A stretch of DNA of 64,000 bases from Acidimicrobiales bacterium. Lineage in GTDB: Bacteria > Actinomycetota > Acidimicrobiia > Acidimicrobiales > Poriferisodalaceae. Numbering within the stretch: the first letter of the stretch is position 1; each line of letters opens with the position of its first letter. This document shows positions 1 to 12,583 of this stretch, in pieces. The stretch lies in the NCBI GenBank assembly GCA_041394185.1, contig JAWKIQ010000001.1, positions 1,240,001 to 1,304,000 of the forward strand. Direction: 5' to 3'. The translations under genes were made by a program, and so were the position numbers. The notes below the pieces were generated by a model. It did not search any database. It worked only from the letters and a program-made list of their open reading frames with translations, and had not been told where the DNA came from.

Positions 1-1949
<1,949 letters not shown>

Positions 1950-1960
1950 GGAGCCGTCCA

Positions 1961-3046
1961 ATGGCATCGCTCGAATCGCTTACCGAACTGGGACAGAGCC
2001 CGTGGCTCGACAACCTGCGCCGAGACTGGCTGCAGGACGGCACCCTCAGCCGCTGGGTCGAGGGTGGAATCCGAGGGCTCACCAGCAACCCTTCGATCTT
2101 CCAGAAGGCGATCTCGGGGTCTGAGCTGTACGACCAGCAGTTCTCGTCGCTGCTCGGCGAGGGCCGGTCGGTGAACGAGGCCTATTGGGCCATGGTCACG
2201 TCCGACATCGAGGGCGCCCTCGACGTGTTGGCTCCCGTTCACGATGCCAGCGACGGGGTCGACGGCTATGTGTCGGTCGAGGTCGATCCTTCGCTGGCCA
2301 ACGACACCGATGGCACCATCGAAGCGGCCCGCCATCTGCATCAGTCGATCGATCGCCCCAACCTGATGGTGAAGATTCCGGGCACCGAGGCCGGCCTGCC
2401 GGCAATCCGCCAGATGATCGCCGAGAAGCGTTCCATCAACGTCACGCTGATCTTCTCGGTCGAGCGATACCGCGACGTGATGGAGGCCTACATTTCGGGC
2501 CTCGAGGCAGCCGAGGGCGACCTTTCGGGAATCGCCAGTGTGGCTTCGTTCTTCATTTCGCGGGTCGACACCGAGATCGACAAGCGGCTCGATGCGATCG
2601 GCACCGACCAGGCGCTGGCGTTGCGCGGCAAGGGCGCTGTGGCCCAGGCCAGGGCCGCTTACTGTGCGTTCCTCGACACCTTCTCGGGGCCGCGTTGGCA
2701 GGCGCTGGCCGACCGTGGGGCCCGTGTGCAGCGACCGCTGTGGGCGTCGACTTCGACCAAGAACCCCGACTACCCAGACACCCTGTACGTCGACACGCTC
2801 ATAGGACCTGACACCGTCAACACCATGCCCGACGCCACCATCGACGCGTTCCTCGATCACGGGCAGGCCAGCCGTTCAATCGATGTCGGTATCCCCGAGG
2901 CGCTGGCGACCCTGTCGCAGATCAGCACTGCGGGCGTCGATCTCGCCGACGTGTCGGAGGTGCTCGAGGCCGAGGGGGTCAAGGCGTTCATCGATTCCTT
3001 CGACGACCTCATCAGCACTCTCGAGGGCAAGGCCGGATCGGCTTGA
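1961..3046 (+). CDS. tal: Transaldolase
   Basis: Transfers a dihydroxyacetone unit between sugar phosphates through a Schiff-base lysine. The active-site lysine lies in LMVKIPGTEAG, and the conserved FISRVDTEID segment follows. The protein is 361 aa, typical of the actinobacterial Tal subfamily. The ATG at 1961 is chosen because it follows the transketolase stop by 11 bp with a GAGG-like Shine-Dalgarno and begins the conserved N-terminus; a longer in-frame extension overlaps transketolase and looks non-coding. The stop overlaps the TTG start of the next gene (TTGA), suggesting translational coupling. Confidence 0.96.
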   Translation: MASLESLTELGQSPWLDNLRRDWLQDGTLSRWVEGGIRGLTSNPSIFQKAISGSELYDQQFSSLLGEGRSVNEAYWAMVTSDIEGALDVLAPVHDASDGVDGYVSVEVDPSLANDTDGTIEAARHLHQSIDRPNLMVKIPGTEAGLPAIRQMIAEKRSINVTLIFSVERYRDVMEAYISGLEAAEGDLSGIASVASFFISRVDTEIDKRLDAIGTDQALALRGKGAVAQARAAYCAFLDTFSGPRWQALADRGARVQRPLWASTSTKNPDYPDTLYVDTLIGPDTVNTMPDATIDAFLDHGQASRSIDVGIPEALATLSQISTAGVDLADVSEVLEAEGVKAFIDSFDDLISTLEGKAGSA

Positions 3047-4494
3047 GCTCGTCGCCCGGGCAGACCAAACATGTCGTTGTAGTGGGTGGTGGCATCAGCG
3101 GCCTCAGCGCGGCGTACCACCTGCAGAAGGGCGCCGCCGAGGCCGGCGCCGACGTCACCTACACCTTGCTCGACGCCGACGACCGGTGGGGCGGCAAGAT
3201 CCTGTCGGTCTCCGAGGACGGCTTTGTCATCGAAGGCGGCCCCGACTCGTTCATCAACCAGAAGCCGTGGGCGCTTCAGCTGGCTCGCGAACTGGGGCTC
3301 GACGACGAGTTGTTGCCCACCAACGACGACCGTCGAAAGACGTTGGTGCTGCGCAAGGGTCGGCCCACTCCCCTGCCCGACGGCGTGCTGTTGATCGTGC
3401 CCACCAAGGTCATGCCGTTCGTCAAGTCGCGCATGATCTCGCCTTGGGGCAAGATCCGCATGGGCATGGACTATTTCATCAAGCCGCGCACCGACGATGG
3501 CGACGAGACGCTGGCCGAGTTCATCAAGCGGCGTCTCGGGTCGGAGGCTCTCGATCGCATGGCAGAGCCGCTTCTGTCGGGCATCCACAACGCGGACGCC
3601 CAGATGCAGAGCATCATGGCCACCTTCCCCCGGTTCCGCCAGCTCGAGAAAGAACACGGCAGCCTCATCAAGGGAATGTTGGCCGGGCAGAAAGCCCGCT
3701 CCAGCGCGCCCGCGCCCGCATCCACCGGCAAGCCGATGTCGATGTTCACGTCTTTCGACAAGGGTATGAGCACCCTGGTCGACGCCGTCGTTTCGCGGCT
3801 CAGCGGCGATCTGCGCCTGGGTGTGGGTGTCGAGTCGATCGAGCGTGCATCGGCCGAGGGCGCTTCGGCCTATCGGCTGTCGCTCACCGACGGTTCGACG
3901 CTCGATGCAGACGCCGTGGTGCTGGCGACGCCCGCCCACACGTCTGCGCCGCTGCTGGCTGCGGTTGCGCCCGAGGCCGCCACCATGCTGGCCGACATTC
4001 GCTACGTCAGCACCGGCACCATCTCGTTGGCTTTTCGACGTTCCGAGGTCGGCCATCCCCTCGATGGGTTCGGCATAGTCATCCCCAGCAGCGAAAAGCG
4101 GCGAATAAACGCCATCACGTGGACCTCGACCAAGTTCGACAAGCGAGCCCCCGACGACCACGTTCTGATACGGGTTTTCTTCGGTGGGTCGCGCACGCCC
4201 GAGATGATGCAAAAGGCCGACGACGAGGTGGTCGCCACGGTTCGGGCCGAACTGGCCGACATCATGGACGTCACAGCAACACCGGTGTTTCACCGCATCT
4301 TCCGATGGGACCGGTCGAACCCCCAGTACGACGTGGGCCATCTCGACCGCATCGACGCCATCGAGGCCGCCCTTCCCAAGGGTGTGTTCGTCACCGGCAG
4401 CGCGTACCGAGGTGTCGGCGTTCCCGACTGTGTGCACCAGGGGCAGCTAGCAGCTGCTGATGCGCTGGGTGCGGTGATGGGACCCATCGCCTAG
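3043..4494 (+). CDS. hemY: Protoporphyrinogen/coproporphyrinogen oxidase (HemY type)
   Basis: FAD enzyme that oxidises a porphyrinogen in haem synthesis. In most actinobacteria this family (CgoX/HemY) acts on coproporphyrinogen III; that substrate is inferred from the lineage. The N-terminal dinucleotide fold reads VVVGGGISGLSAAYHL, with the FAD-binding GGKI and EGGPDSFI segments next. The C-terminal FAD motif lies near TGSAYRGVGVPDC. Length is 483 aa, normal for the family. The TTG start overlaps the transaldolase stop by 4 bp. No ferrochelatase or HemE gene is adjacent here. Confidence 0.9.
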   Translation: MSSSPGQTKHVVVVGGGISGLSAAYHLQKGAAEAGADVTYTLLDADDRWGGKILSVSEDGFVIEGGPDSFINQKPWALQLARELGLDDELLPTNDDRRKTLVLRKGRPTPLPDGVLLIVPTKVMPFVKSRMISPWGKIRMGMDYFIKPRTDDGDETLAEFIKRRLGSEALDRMAEPLLSGIHNADAQMQSIMATFPRFRQLEKEHGSLIKGMLAGQKARSSAPAPASTGKPMSMFTSFDKGMSTLVDAVVSRLSGDLRLGVGVESIERASAEGASAYRLSLTDGSTLDADAVVLATPAHTSAPLLAAVAPEAATMLADIRYVSTGTISLAFRRSEVGHPLDGFGIVIPSSEKRRINAITWTSTKFDKRAPDDHVLIRVFFGGSRTPEMMQKADDEVVATVRAELADIMDVTATPVFHRIFRWDRSNPQYDVGHLDRIDAIEAALPKGVFVTGSAYRGVGVPDCVHQGQLAAADALGAVMGPIA

Positions 4495-4495
4495 T

Positions 4496-4514
4496 GCCCG
4501 CATCTTTGCGACAA
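4496..4514. repeat. Single half of a palindromic repeat (GCCCGCATCTTTGCGACAA)
   Basis: These 19 bp are identical to the left arm of the inverted repeat at 46488-46555. No matching right arm is seen here. It lies immediately after the hemY stop and just before the disrupted DUF222/HNH gene. Confidence 0.75.
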
Positions 4515-4570
4515 CTGAGGTTTCTGCGCCGCTGCTGAGTGGGCTTGGGTTGGTTGTCCCACCCCCTGTT

Positions 4571-4576
4571 TAGGGT
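4571..4576 (+). promoter_or_regulatory. Leaderless -10 box TAGGGT before the DUF222 gene
   Basis: TAGGGT lies 7 nt before the GTG at 4584, the same spacing seen before many other genes of the window. There is no Shine-Dalgarno, which is why 4584 rather than the longer reading from 4539 is taken as the start. Confidence 0.5.
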
Positions 4577-4583
4577 TTGTGGC

Positions 4584-5324
4584 GTGACAGCGGTGCGGGT
4601 GGTGCTTAGCGGCGCCGAGCAACTAGCAGTGATGGATGTCGCCGGGCTCGAAGCCGAGCTCGGCGGCCTTCGTCGCGTGCGTGCACGTTTGGATGGTCAC
4701 GAGGCTCGTTTGTTGAGCGCGTTGACCAAGGCCCGTCAGCGTGCTGCGAACCGTAAAGGCAAGGAGTCGGAGGGTGGGTCCAAGCCGGATCCTGGGCCTC
4801 CTGCGCCGTCGCGTAAGGCCCAGCGTGAGGCCGAGGCCAGGTCACAGCGTCTAGCGACGAATCCCGATGTTGCGGAGGCGTTGGAGGCTGGAGACATCAA
4901 CTCCGAGCAGGCCGACTACCTGACCAGCACCGATCTGCCCGACGACATCAAAGCCCGCCTGCTGGATGAAGCCATGGGTCAGTCGGCGGATGAGACCAAG
5001 GCGGCGGTTCGTGAGGCCGAACGCGAACAAACCCGCGAAAACCCTGAAGACCGCCTGGCCCGTCAGCGGACGCGCCGGCGTGGGTCTTGTGGGATCGACG
5101 ATGAAGACATGATCTGGTTCACCGCAACATTGGACCCGGTCACTGGTGCGGCTTTGAAAGCCGAATACGACCGCCGCGAACGCGCCGCATTTCACCACGA
5201 CATGCGCACCATCACAGACCTCAGAAAGCGCAGATCACACCAACAACGCGGCGCAGACGTCATCGCAAGCATGCTCACAGACGGCCTCCTACACACCACC
5301 CCGCAGAGGCCAGGGGCAGCGTGA
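4584..5324 (+). pseudogene. DUF222 domain, N-terminal part of a frame-broken DUF222-HNH protein
   Basis: The reading frame holds a DUF222 domain of the actinobacterial 13E12-type protein family, including the segment around DEDMIWFTATLDPVTGAAL. It stops at a TGA at 5322-5324, but the next frame continues at once with VNLIIDIDQL, the expected link to the HNH domain. One missing base near 5320 would rejoin them. DUF222-HNH proteins are multicopy in many actinobacteria and their role is unknown; mobility or a nuclease role is often proposed. Either a decaying copy or an assembly error. Confidence 0.75.
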
Positions 5325-5415
5325 ACCTCATCATCGACATCGACCAACTCGACAAACCCGACGGATCGGCCTACACCCTCGACGGAACCCAAATACCGGC
5401 ATCTATCGCTCGGGG

Positions 5416-5985
5416 ATGTTGCGCAGGGCCCAGATCAATGCTTGGTTTCAGCAGGCGGACCGTCGGCTGCTGGACCTGGCATATGACGTCGAATACGCCA
5501 CACCAACACAGAAACTCGCCCTGGCCGTTCGTGATGGCACATGCAGGTGGCGGCACTGCGATACCGAAGCCACACGCTGCGAAGCCCACCACCTACACCA
5601 CCGCGAACACGGAGGAACCACCGACCTCGACAACCTGGCGCTGCTATGCCCACACCACCACGACCGCTTACACGCCATGAACGCACGGCTGCTCATGGGC
5701 CACACAGCAGACGATTGGCGACTCGAGGATAGCCACGGCGCTGTCATCAGGGAATGGACCAAACCACCACCACGAAAACAACGAGGGCCAAACCGCCAAA
5801 CCAAACCACGCAGTCAGGCTGAGCGGCCTGAACACACTCGGTGGCACGCCATCCTCGACGTTCCAGCTAGGTTGCAAATCGAAACCTACTGCGTTACGGT
5901 GCGGCGCGACCGTGACCGACTCCGCCCACAGACAGCATCACCCGCACGCTCGACATCGTCGGCGACCGCTGGACGCTGCTGGTGA
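5416..5985 (+). pseudogene. HNH endonuclease domain, C-terminal part of the broken DUF222-HNH gene
   Basis: This frame carries a complete HNH nuclease signature: CRWRHCD, then CEAHHLHH, then LDNLALLCPHHHDRLH. The linker from 5321 to about 5415 (IDQLDKPDGSAYTLDGTQIP) is in a different frame from both neighbours, so two single-base losses, near 5320 and 5415, separate the domains. After the HNH motif the frame runs without its own stop into the N-terminal coding region of the downstream HxlR gene, ending at 5985. The lack of a stop suggests that the original 3' end has been lost. Confidence 0.7.
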
Positions 5986-6332
5986 TCCGTGGCGTGTTTC
6001 GTGGACTGCGCAGGTTCTCGCAGCTCCAGGAAGACCTCGGCATAGCAAAGAACCTCCTGAGCGACCGACTTCAGAAGCTGGTCGAGGCCGACATATTGCA
6101 CAAGGTCCCCTACCAGGAACGGCCGCTGCGGCACGAGTACCACCTCACCGAGCGCGGCCGCGAGCTGTCGCCCGCCCTGATCGCCATGATGCGCTGGGGC
6201 GACCGCTGGTGTTCCGACGGCGAACGGCCGGTCGTGTTGAACCATTCGGCCTGCGGCACCGAGGTGTCGCTCGCCGTCAGTTGCCCCAATTGTGGGGTCG
6301 AAGTGCCCGCCACCGAGATCGAGGCTGCCTGA
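5982..6332 (+). CDS. HxlR-family transcriptional regulator, N-terminus disrupted
   Basis: A winged-helix regulator of the HxlR type. The helix-turn-helix segment is GLRRFSQLQEDLGIAKNLL, followed by the wing and a C-terminal CPNCG pair that could bind metal. The family's expected N-terminus is encoded in frame upstream (SITRTLDIVGDRWTLL from about 5934), but no start codon serves it and a TGA sits at 5913. The first usable start is the GTG at 5982, which cuts off helix 1. A start at GTG 5899 would work if one base is missing near 5925. Ends 5 bp before fbiC. Confidence 0.6.
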   Translation: MIRGVFRGLRRFSQLQEDLGIAKNLLSDRLQKLVEADILHKVPYQERPLRHEYHLTERGRELSPALIAMMRWGDRWCSDGERPVVLNHSACGTEVSLAVSCPNCGVEVPATEIEAA

Positions 6333-6337
6333 TACCG

Positions 6338-8809
<2,472 letters not shown>

Positions 8810-8854
8810 GACATCGCCCATCGCGATAGCCGAGCAGGGCCTTATGCCTCTAGG

Positions 8855-8886
8855 TGATGGTGCATCAGTAGGCACATGATGCATTA
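8855..8886. promoter_or_regulatory. Candidate operator before the sulfur operon
   Basis: The 97-bp gap between fbiC and the HTH-PocR gene holds an inverted repeat TGATG-gtg-CATCA (8855-8867) and, 22 bp further, the related TGATGCATTA containing the palindrome ATGCAT. Both lie upstream of a regulator gene, so an operator is plausible. A good Shine-Dalgarno (TAGGAGG) follows, just before the GTG at 8907. Confidence 0.4.
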
Positions 8887-8906
8887 GACGGCATAGGAGG
8901 CACCCG

Positions 8907-9683
8907 GTGACCCTGCTCACCTCACGCCAAGTCCAAGACCTCTTCCGAGTCGACCGGTCGACGGTTTATCGGATGGCCGAGGACGGGCGCCTCCCCGCCG
9001 TCAAGGTCGGTCGCCAATGGCGTTTCCCATCCGACCAGGTCCAGGTGCTGCTGGGTGGTGGTTCACCTGCAGCTGCGACCGAGCCGGTGCCTGCGACCCA
9101 CGCCGTGCAGCGGTCCTCCACGCTGAGCCTCGAACGGCTGATCCCAACCGACACGGCGCAGGCCATAGCCGATCTGGCCGCCGATCTGTTCGGCGTCATG
9201 GCCGTGGTAACCGACATGGCCGGCCATGCGCTGACCACGGTGGCCAACCCCTGCGGATACTTCAAAGCCATCTACGACAGCGTCGACGCCCCCGACCGCT
9301 GCAGCGCCGGCTGGCGCCGGCTGGGCGAGCAGATCGACCTGGAACCACACTTCGTCCAGAGCCACCTGGGTGTGTTGTGCGCCCGCAGCTTCATCCGCAC
9401 CGGCAGCACCCTCAGCGGAATGGTCATCGTCGGAGGTGTGGCACCCCAGGTGTGGCCGCCGTCGCACGACGAGCTCGCCCGCATCGCCGACGACACCGCA
9501 ACACCCCTGGCCACGGTCGCCGGTCACGCCATGGAGGTCTACTGGATCGACCGGCCCCACCAGGACTGGATCGCACGCAACCTGTCGCAGTTCAGCGACC
9601 TGATCTCGCGGCTGGCCGACGACCACAGCCAGCTGGTCAACAAGCTCGAATCGATCGCCGCCATCGCAGGAACGGCGACATGA
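8907..9683 (+). CDS. HTH (excisionase/MerR-like) plus PocR sensor regulator
   Basis: Residues 1-50 form an HTH_17 domain (SRQVQDLF-RVDRSTVYRMAEDGRLPAVKVG). Residues about 70-215 match the PocR sensory fold, with its cysteines in NPCGYF, DRCSAGW and GVLCARSF; PocR domains bind small ligands, and clustered cysteines suggest metal, redox or sulfur sensing here. It ends 31 bp before SQR, so it is probably the local regulator of the sulfide-oxidation genes. This pairing of BldC-like HTH with PocR is inferred from the sequence and not from a named homologue. The GTG start has a strong GGAGG at good spacing. Confidence 0.85.
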   Translation: MTLLTSRQVQDLFRVDRSTVYRMAEDGRLPAVKVGRQWRFPSDQVQVLLGGGSPAAATEPVPATHAVQRSSTLSLERLIPTDTAQAIADLAADLFGVMAVVTDMAGHALTTVANPCGYFKAIYDSVDAPDRCSAGWRRLGEQIDLEPHFVQSHLGVLCARSFIRTGSTLSGMVIVGGVAPQVWPPSHDELARIADDTATPLATVAGHAMEVYWIDRPHQDWIARNLSQFSDLISRLADDHSQLVNKLESIAAIAGTAT

Positions 9684-9714
9684 CGAACAACACACGATTC
9701 CAAAGGAGTCAGCC

Positions 9715-10962
9715 GTGAAGAAGCTACTGGTGCTCGGAGCCGGCACCGCCGGAACGATGGTCGCCAACAAGCTGCGCCCAGTTCTGGACGAACACGAATG
9801 GAAGATCACCCTCGTCGACCAGTACGAGACCCACTATTACCAGCCAGGCCTGCTGTTCCTGCCCTTCGGCGGATACAGCCGAGCCGAACTCGAGAAGCCC
9901 AAGCGCCGGTTCATGCCGCGGGGCGTAGAGCTGATCAAGTCCGAGATCGACCTGGTCGAGCCCCAGAACAACACGGTCAAGCTCACCAACGGCCAGACCC
10001 TCGACTACGACTACCTGATCATCGCCACCGGCACCCACGCCACACCGGACGAAACGCCCGGACTGGGCGCAGGCGAGCCCGGCTGGTACGAGTCGGTGTT
10101 CGACTTCTACACCATCGACGGCGCCGAGGCCCTGCGAGACAAGCTCGACACATGGGACGGCGGCAAGCTGGTGGTTCAGATCATCGAGATGCCCATCAAG
10201 TGCCCGGTGGCCCCGCTGGAGTTCACGTTCCTGGCCGACGCGTTCTTCACCGAGCGCGGCATGCGCGACCGGGTCGAAATCGAATACGTCACTCCCCTGC
10301 CAGGTGCATTCACCAAGCCGGTGGCGTCGAAGCATCTCGGCGCCATGCTCGACGAGCGCAAGATCGGTCTGCAGGCAGACTTCTTCCTCGAGCAGGTCGA
10401 TGGCGAGAACCACAAGCTGATCAGCTTCGACGAACGTGAGGTCGAATACGACCTGCTGGTGACCGTGCCGGTGAACATGGGCGCCGAATACATCGGCCGC
10501 TCCGGCCTGGGCGACGAGCTGCGCCACGTTCCGGTCGACAAGGGCAACTTCTTGTCGAAGGACTGGGAGAACATCTTCGCCCTGGGCGATGCGGCGGCGC
10601 TACCCACATCGAAGGCCGGATCGGTGGCCCACTTCGCCATCGACATCTTCACCGACAACTTCCTCGACTACATCGAGGGCAAGCCGATGCGCGAGGTCTT
10701 CGACGGCCACGCCAACTGCTTCATCGAGTCGGGCCACGGCAAGGGCCTGCTGATCGACTTCAACTACGACACCGAGCCCCTGCCGGGCAAGTACCCGCTG
10801 CCAGGAATAGGCCCGTTCTCGCTGCTGGAGGAGACCGAGGCAAACCACTGGGGCAAGCTGATGTTCAAGTGGATCTACTGGAACGTCCTGCTGCAAGGCA
10901 AGGCCATGCCCATCCCGGCCCTGATGTCGATGGCGGGCAAGGTCAGGGAGGACCTGCGATGA
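9715..10962 (+). CDS. sqr: Sulfide:quinone oxidoreductase-like flavoprotein
   Basis: FAD protein of the SQR family that oxidises sulfide to sulfane sulfur and passes electrons to quinone at the membrane. The FAD fold is LLVLGAGTAGTMVANKL, and the second nucleotide site is near IFALGDAAALPTS. Only two cysteines exist, Cys163 (IKCPVAP) and Cys335 (HANCFIES); they correspond in position to the redox-active pair beside FAD, while the third cysteine of classical type I SQR is absent. The C-terminal region (HWGKLMFKWIYWNVLLQGK) is the likely membrane-binding helix. A Shine-Dalgarno AAAGGAG precedes the GTG start. Overlaps the next gene by ATGA. Confidence 0.9.
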   Translation: MKKLLVLGAGTAGTMVANKLRPVLDEHEWKITLVDQYETHYYQPGLLFLPFGGYSRAELEKPKRRFMPRGVELIKSEIDLVEPQNNTVKLTNGQTLDYDYLIIATGTHATPDETPGLGAGEPGWYESVFDFYTIDGAEALRDKLDTWDGGKLVVQIIEMPIKCPVAPLEFTFLADAFFTERGMRDRVEIEYVTPLPGAFTKPVASKHLGAMLDERKIGLQADFFLEQVDGENHKLISFDEREVEYDLLVTVPVNMGAEYIGRSGLGDELRHVPVDKGNFLSKDWENIFALGDAAALPTSKAGSVAHFAIDIFTDNFLDYIEGKPMREVFDGHANCFIESGHGKGLLIDFNYDTEPLPGKYPLPGIGPFSLLEETEANHWGKLMFKWIYWNVLLQGKAMPIPALMSMAGKVREDLR

Positions 10963-11690
10963 CCGTGGCGCAAGCTCCGTCGATCGCCGAGCTGGAAGCC
11001 AAGATCGACGTATTGACCCAACAGGTCGCATTCCTGGCCGACGAGGCCATGCAGGCCAAACGGCGCCGCGAGATGTGGACCGAGCTACAGGCCGACGCCA
11101 TGCCCATCGCCGGCGACTTCCTCGAAGTGGTCAGCCGAGAGCTCGACGAGCTCAGCGCCGACGTCGAGATCGCCGACTTCGCCCAGCTGCTTCGCCGGGT
11201 GGTTCGGGTGGCTCCGATACTCGACCAGGCGCTTGGATACCTCGAGGTGTTCGCCGAGCTGGCATCGGACATGTGGCCTCTCAGCGACCAGGTGATGGAT
11301 TTCGCCACCGACCGGTTGGTCGAGGCCGACCAGAAGGGTTACTTCGCCTTTGCCAAGGGCGGGATGCGAGTGGTGGACGAGGTCGTCACCAACTTCACCG
11401 AAGACGATGTGCAGGCACTGGGCGACAACGTCGTGCTGATCCTGAACACCGTCAAAGAACTGACCCAGCCCGAAATCATGGCGGTCTTGTACCGCATGAT
11501 CGAAGCCGTGCAGCATCAGCAGGCGCAGATGCAACTCGAGCCGGCCGAGGCTCCCAGCTTCTTCCAGCTTCTGAAGCGCATGCGCGACCCCGAGATCCGC
11601 AAGGGCCTCGGCCGTGCACTCAACACCTTGGGCGTCGTTTCAGAAGTCGACCCCACCCGCCCCACTATCGAAACAGGAGACAAGAAATGA
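10959..11690 (+). CDS. DUF1641 family protein
   Basis: A 243-aa, helix-rich, soluble protein. Residues 8-40 look like a coiled coil (IAELEAKIDVLTQQVAFLADE). The DUF1641 core is around EVFAELASDMWPLSDQVMDF and ALGDNVVLILNTVKELTQPE. DUF1641 proteins are typically encoded beside SQR or formate dehydrogenase; their biochemical role is not established, and a scaffold or accessory role is inferred. The ATG overlaps the SQR stop and its own stop overlaps the next ATG, so SQR, DUF1641 and the DsrC-like protein are translationally coupled. Confidence 0.88.
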   Translation: MTVAQAPSIAELEAKIDVLTQQVAFLADEAMQAKRRREMWTELQADAMPIAGDFLEVVSRELDELSADVEIADFAQLLRRVVRVAPILDQALGYLEVFAELASDMWPLSDQVMDFATDRLVEADQKGYFAFAKGGMRVVDEVVTNFTEDDVQALGDNVVLILNTVKELTQPEIMAVLYRMIEAVQHQQAQMQLEPAEAPSFFQLLKRMRDPEIRKGLGRALNTLGVVSEVDPTRPTIETGDKK

Positions 11691-12001
11691 GCACCACCAC
11701 CATCGCCGGAGTTGAGGTCCACGTCGACGACGAGGGCTTCATGACCGAATACGAAGAGTGGAACGAAGACATCGCCAAGGAACTGGCGGCCAACATCGGC
11801 ATCGAGATGACCGAAGACCACTGGCCGGTGATCAAGTTCCTCCGCGAGGACTACAAGGAGCAGGGCGAAACCCCGATGCTTCGCCGTGTCGCCAACGTCG
11901 GCGGTGTGCCGACCAAGCAACTGTTCCAGCTGTTCCCCAAGAAGCCGGCCAAGAAGATGTCCTACATCGCCGGCGTACCCAAGCCGCACGGTTGCGTCTG
12001 A
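11687..12001 (+). CDS. DsrC/TusE-like sulfur carrier with one C-terminal cysteine
   Basis: A 104-aa protein of the DsrC/TusE/RspA family, which carries sulfur as a persulfide or trisulfide on its C-terminal arm. The arm reads KKMSYIAGVPKPHGCV. The penultimate Cys103 (CysA) is present, while the second redox cysteine eleven residues earlier (CysB) is Ser92. By family convention this makes it TusE-like, a single-cysteine relay, not a DsrAB partner that forms a trisulfide. No dsrAB or tusBCD gene is nearby. Coupled by ATGA overlap to DUF1641 and followed 32 bp later by dsrE2. Confidence 0.9.
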   Translation: MSTTTIAGVEVHVDDEGFMTEYEEWNEDIAKELAANIGIEMTEDHWPVIKFLREDYKEQGETPMLRRVANVGGVPTKQLFQLFPKKPAKKMSYIAGVPKPHGCV

Positions 12002-12033
12002 ACTCAGCCTTCAACCGATCCAAAGGATCCGAA

Positions 12034-12558
12034 ATGTCTGACAAGCCACTGGTTCCCGATTTCGGCGACGACGACAGCGATCGCAAGATCTGCTTCATCG
12101 CCTCGAAGGGCACCCTCGACATGGCCTATCCGTCGCTGGTGATGGCCAACGCCGCCCTGATGGAGGGCATCGAGACCCACATCTTCTTCACCTTCTGGGG
12201 CCTCGACATAGTGACCAAGAAGCACATGCACGACCTGCAGTTCACCTGGATGGGCAACACCGCCATGCATCCTCCGGGAGGCGGCCGGTTCCACATGCCC
12301 CAGGGCATGGCCGGATTGCCGGGCATGACGGCGATGGCCACCAAGATGATGAAGAAGCAGATCCACGACCTGGAAGTCCCAGAGATCCCCGAGTTCATCG
12401 AGATGATCGAGGCCGCGGGCGGACAGCTGTGGGCATGCAAGATGTCGGTCGACATGATGGGCTACACCAAAGACGACCTGGCCGACGAGGTCAGCGACAT
12501 CATCACCGCCACCGACTTCATCGAACTGTCGGAGGGCGCCCAGGTGATCTTCACTTGA
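12034..12558 (+). CDS. dsrE2: DsrE2-family sulfurtransferase
   Basis: A 174-aa protein of the DsrE/DsrF/DrsH superfamily, DsrE2 subgroup. The fold starts at KICFIASKGTLDMAYPSLVM, and a Met-rich insertion (HMPQGMAGLPGMTAMATKMM) may touch the membrane. The catalytic-type cysteine is Cys135 in LWACKMSVDMM; a second, Cys20, is at the first strand. DsrE2 proteins pass sulfane sulfur between rhodanese, TusA and DsrC/TusE-like carriers, so it fits as the partner of the preceding gene, handling sulfur made by SQR. The ATG has an AAAGGA Shine-Dalgarno. It is the last gene of the operon. Confidence 0.9.
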   Translation: MSDKPLVPDFGDDDSDRKICFIASKGTLDMAYPSLVMANAALMEGIETHIFFTFWGLDIVTKKHMHDLQFTWMGNTAMHPPGGGRFHMPQGMAGLPGMTAMATKMMKKQIHDLEVPEIPEFIEMIEAAGGQLWACKMSVDMMGYTKDDLADEVSDIITATDFIELSEGAQVIFT

Positions 12559-12571
12559 ACCCTTCGGGTTC
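12557..12571. terminator. Small hairpin between convergent genes
   Basis: GAACCC-TTC-GGGTTC is a perfect 6-bp stem overlapping the dsrE2 stop and lying 13 bp from the end of the convergent LOG gene. There is no T-run, so termination activity is uncertain. Confidence 0.4.
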
Positions 12572-12583
12572 GCGTGAATGCTC

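Noticed and set aside
5912..6337. Longer N-terminus for FbiC
   Set aside because: The open frame upstream of 6338 is an unpatterned Arg/Pro/His-rich reading of the HxlR gene; the FbiC family begins near 6338.
10959..12558. A complete dsr-type sulfur oxidation or sulfite reduction system
   Set aside because: Only DsrC-like and DsrE2-like members are present; no DsrA, DsrB, DsrMKJOP or sat/apr genes can be seen.
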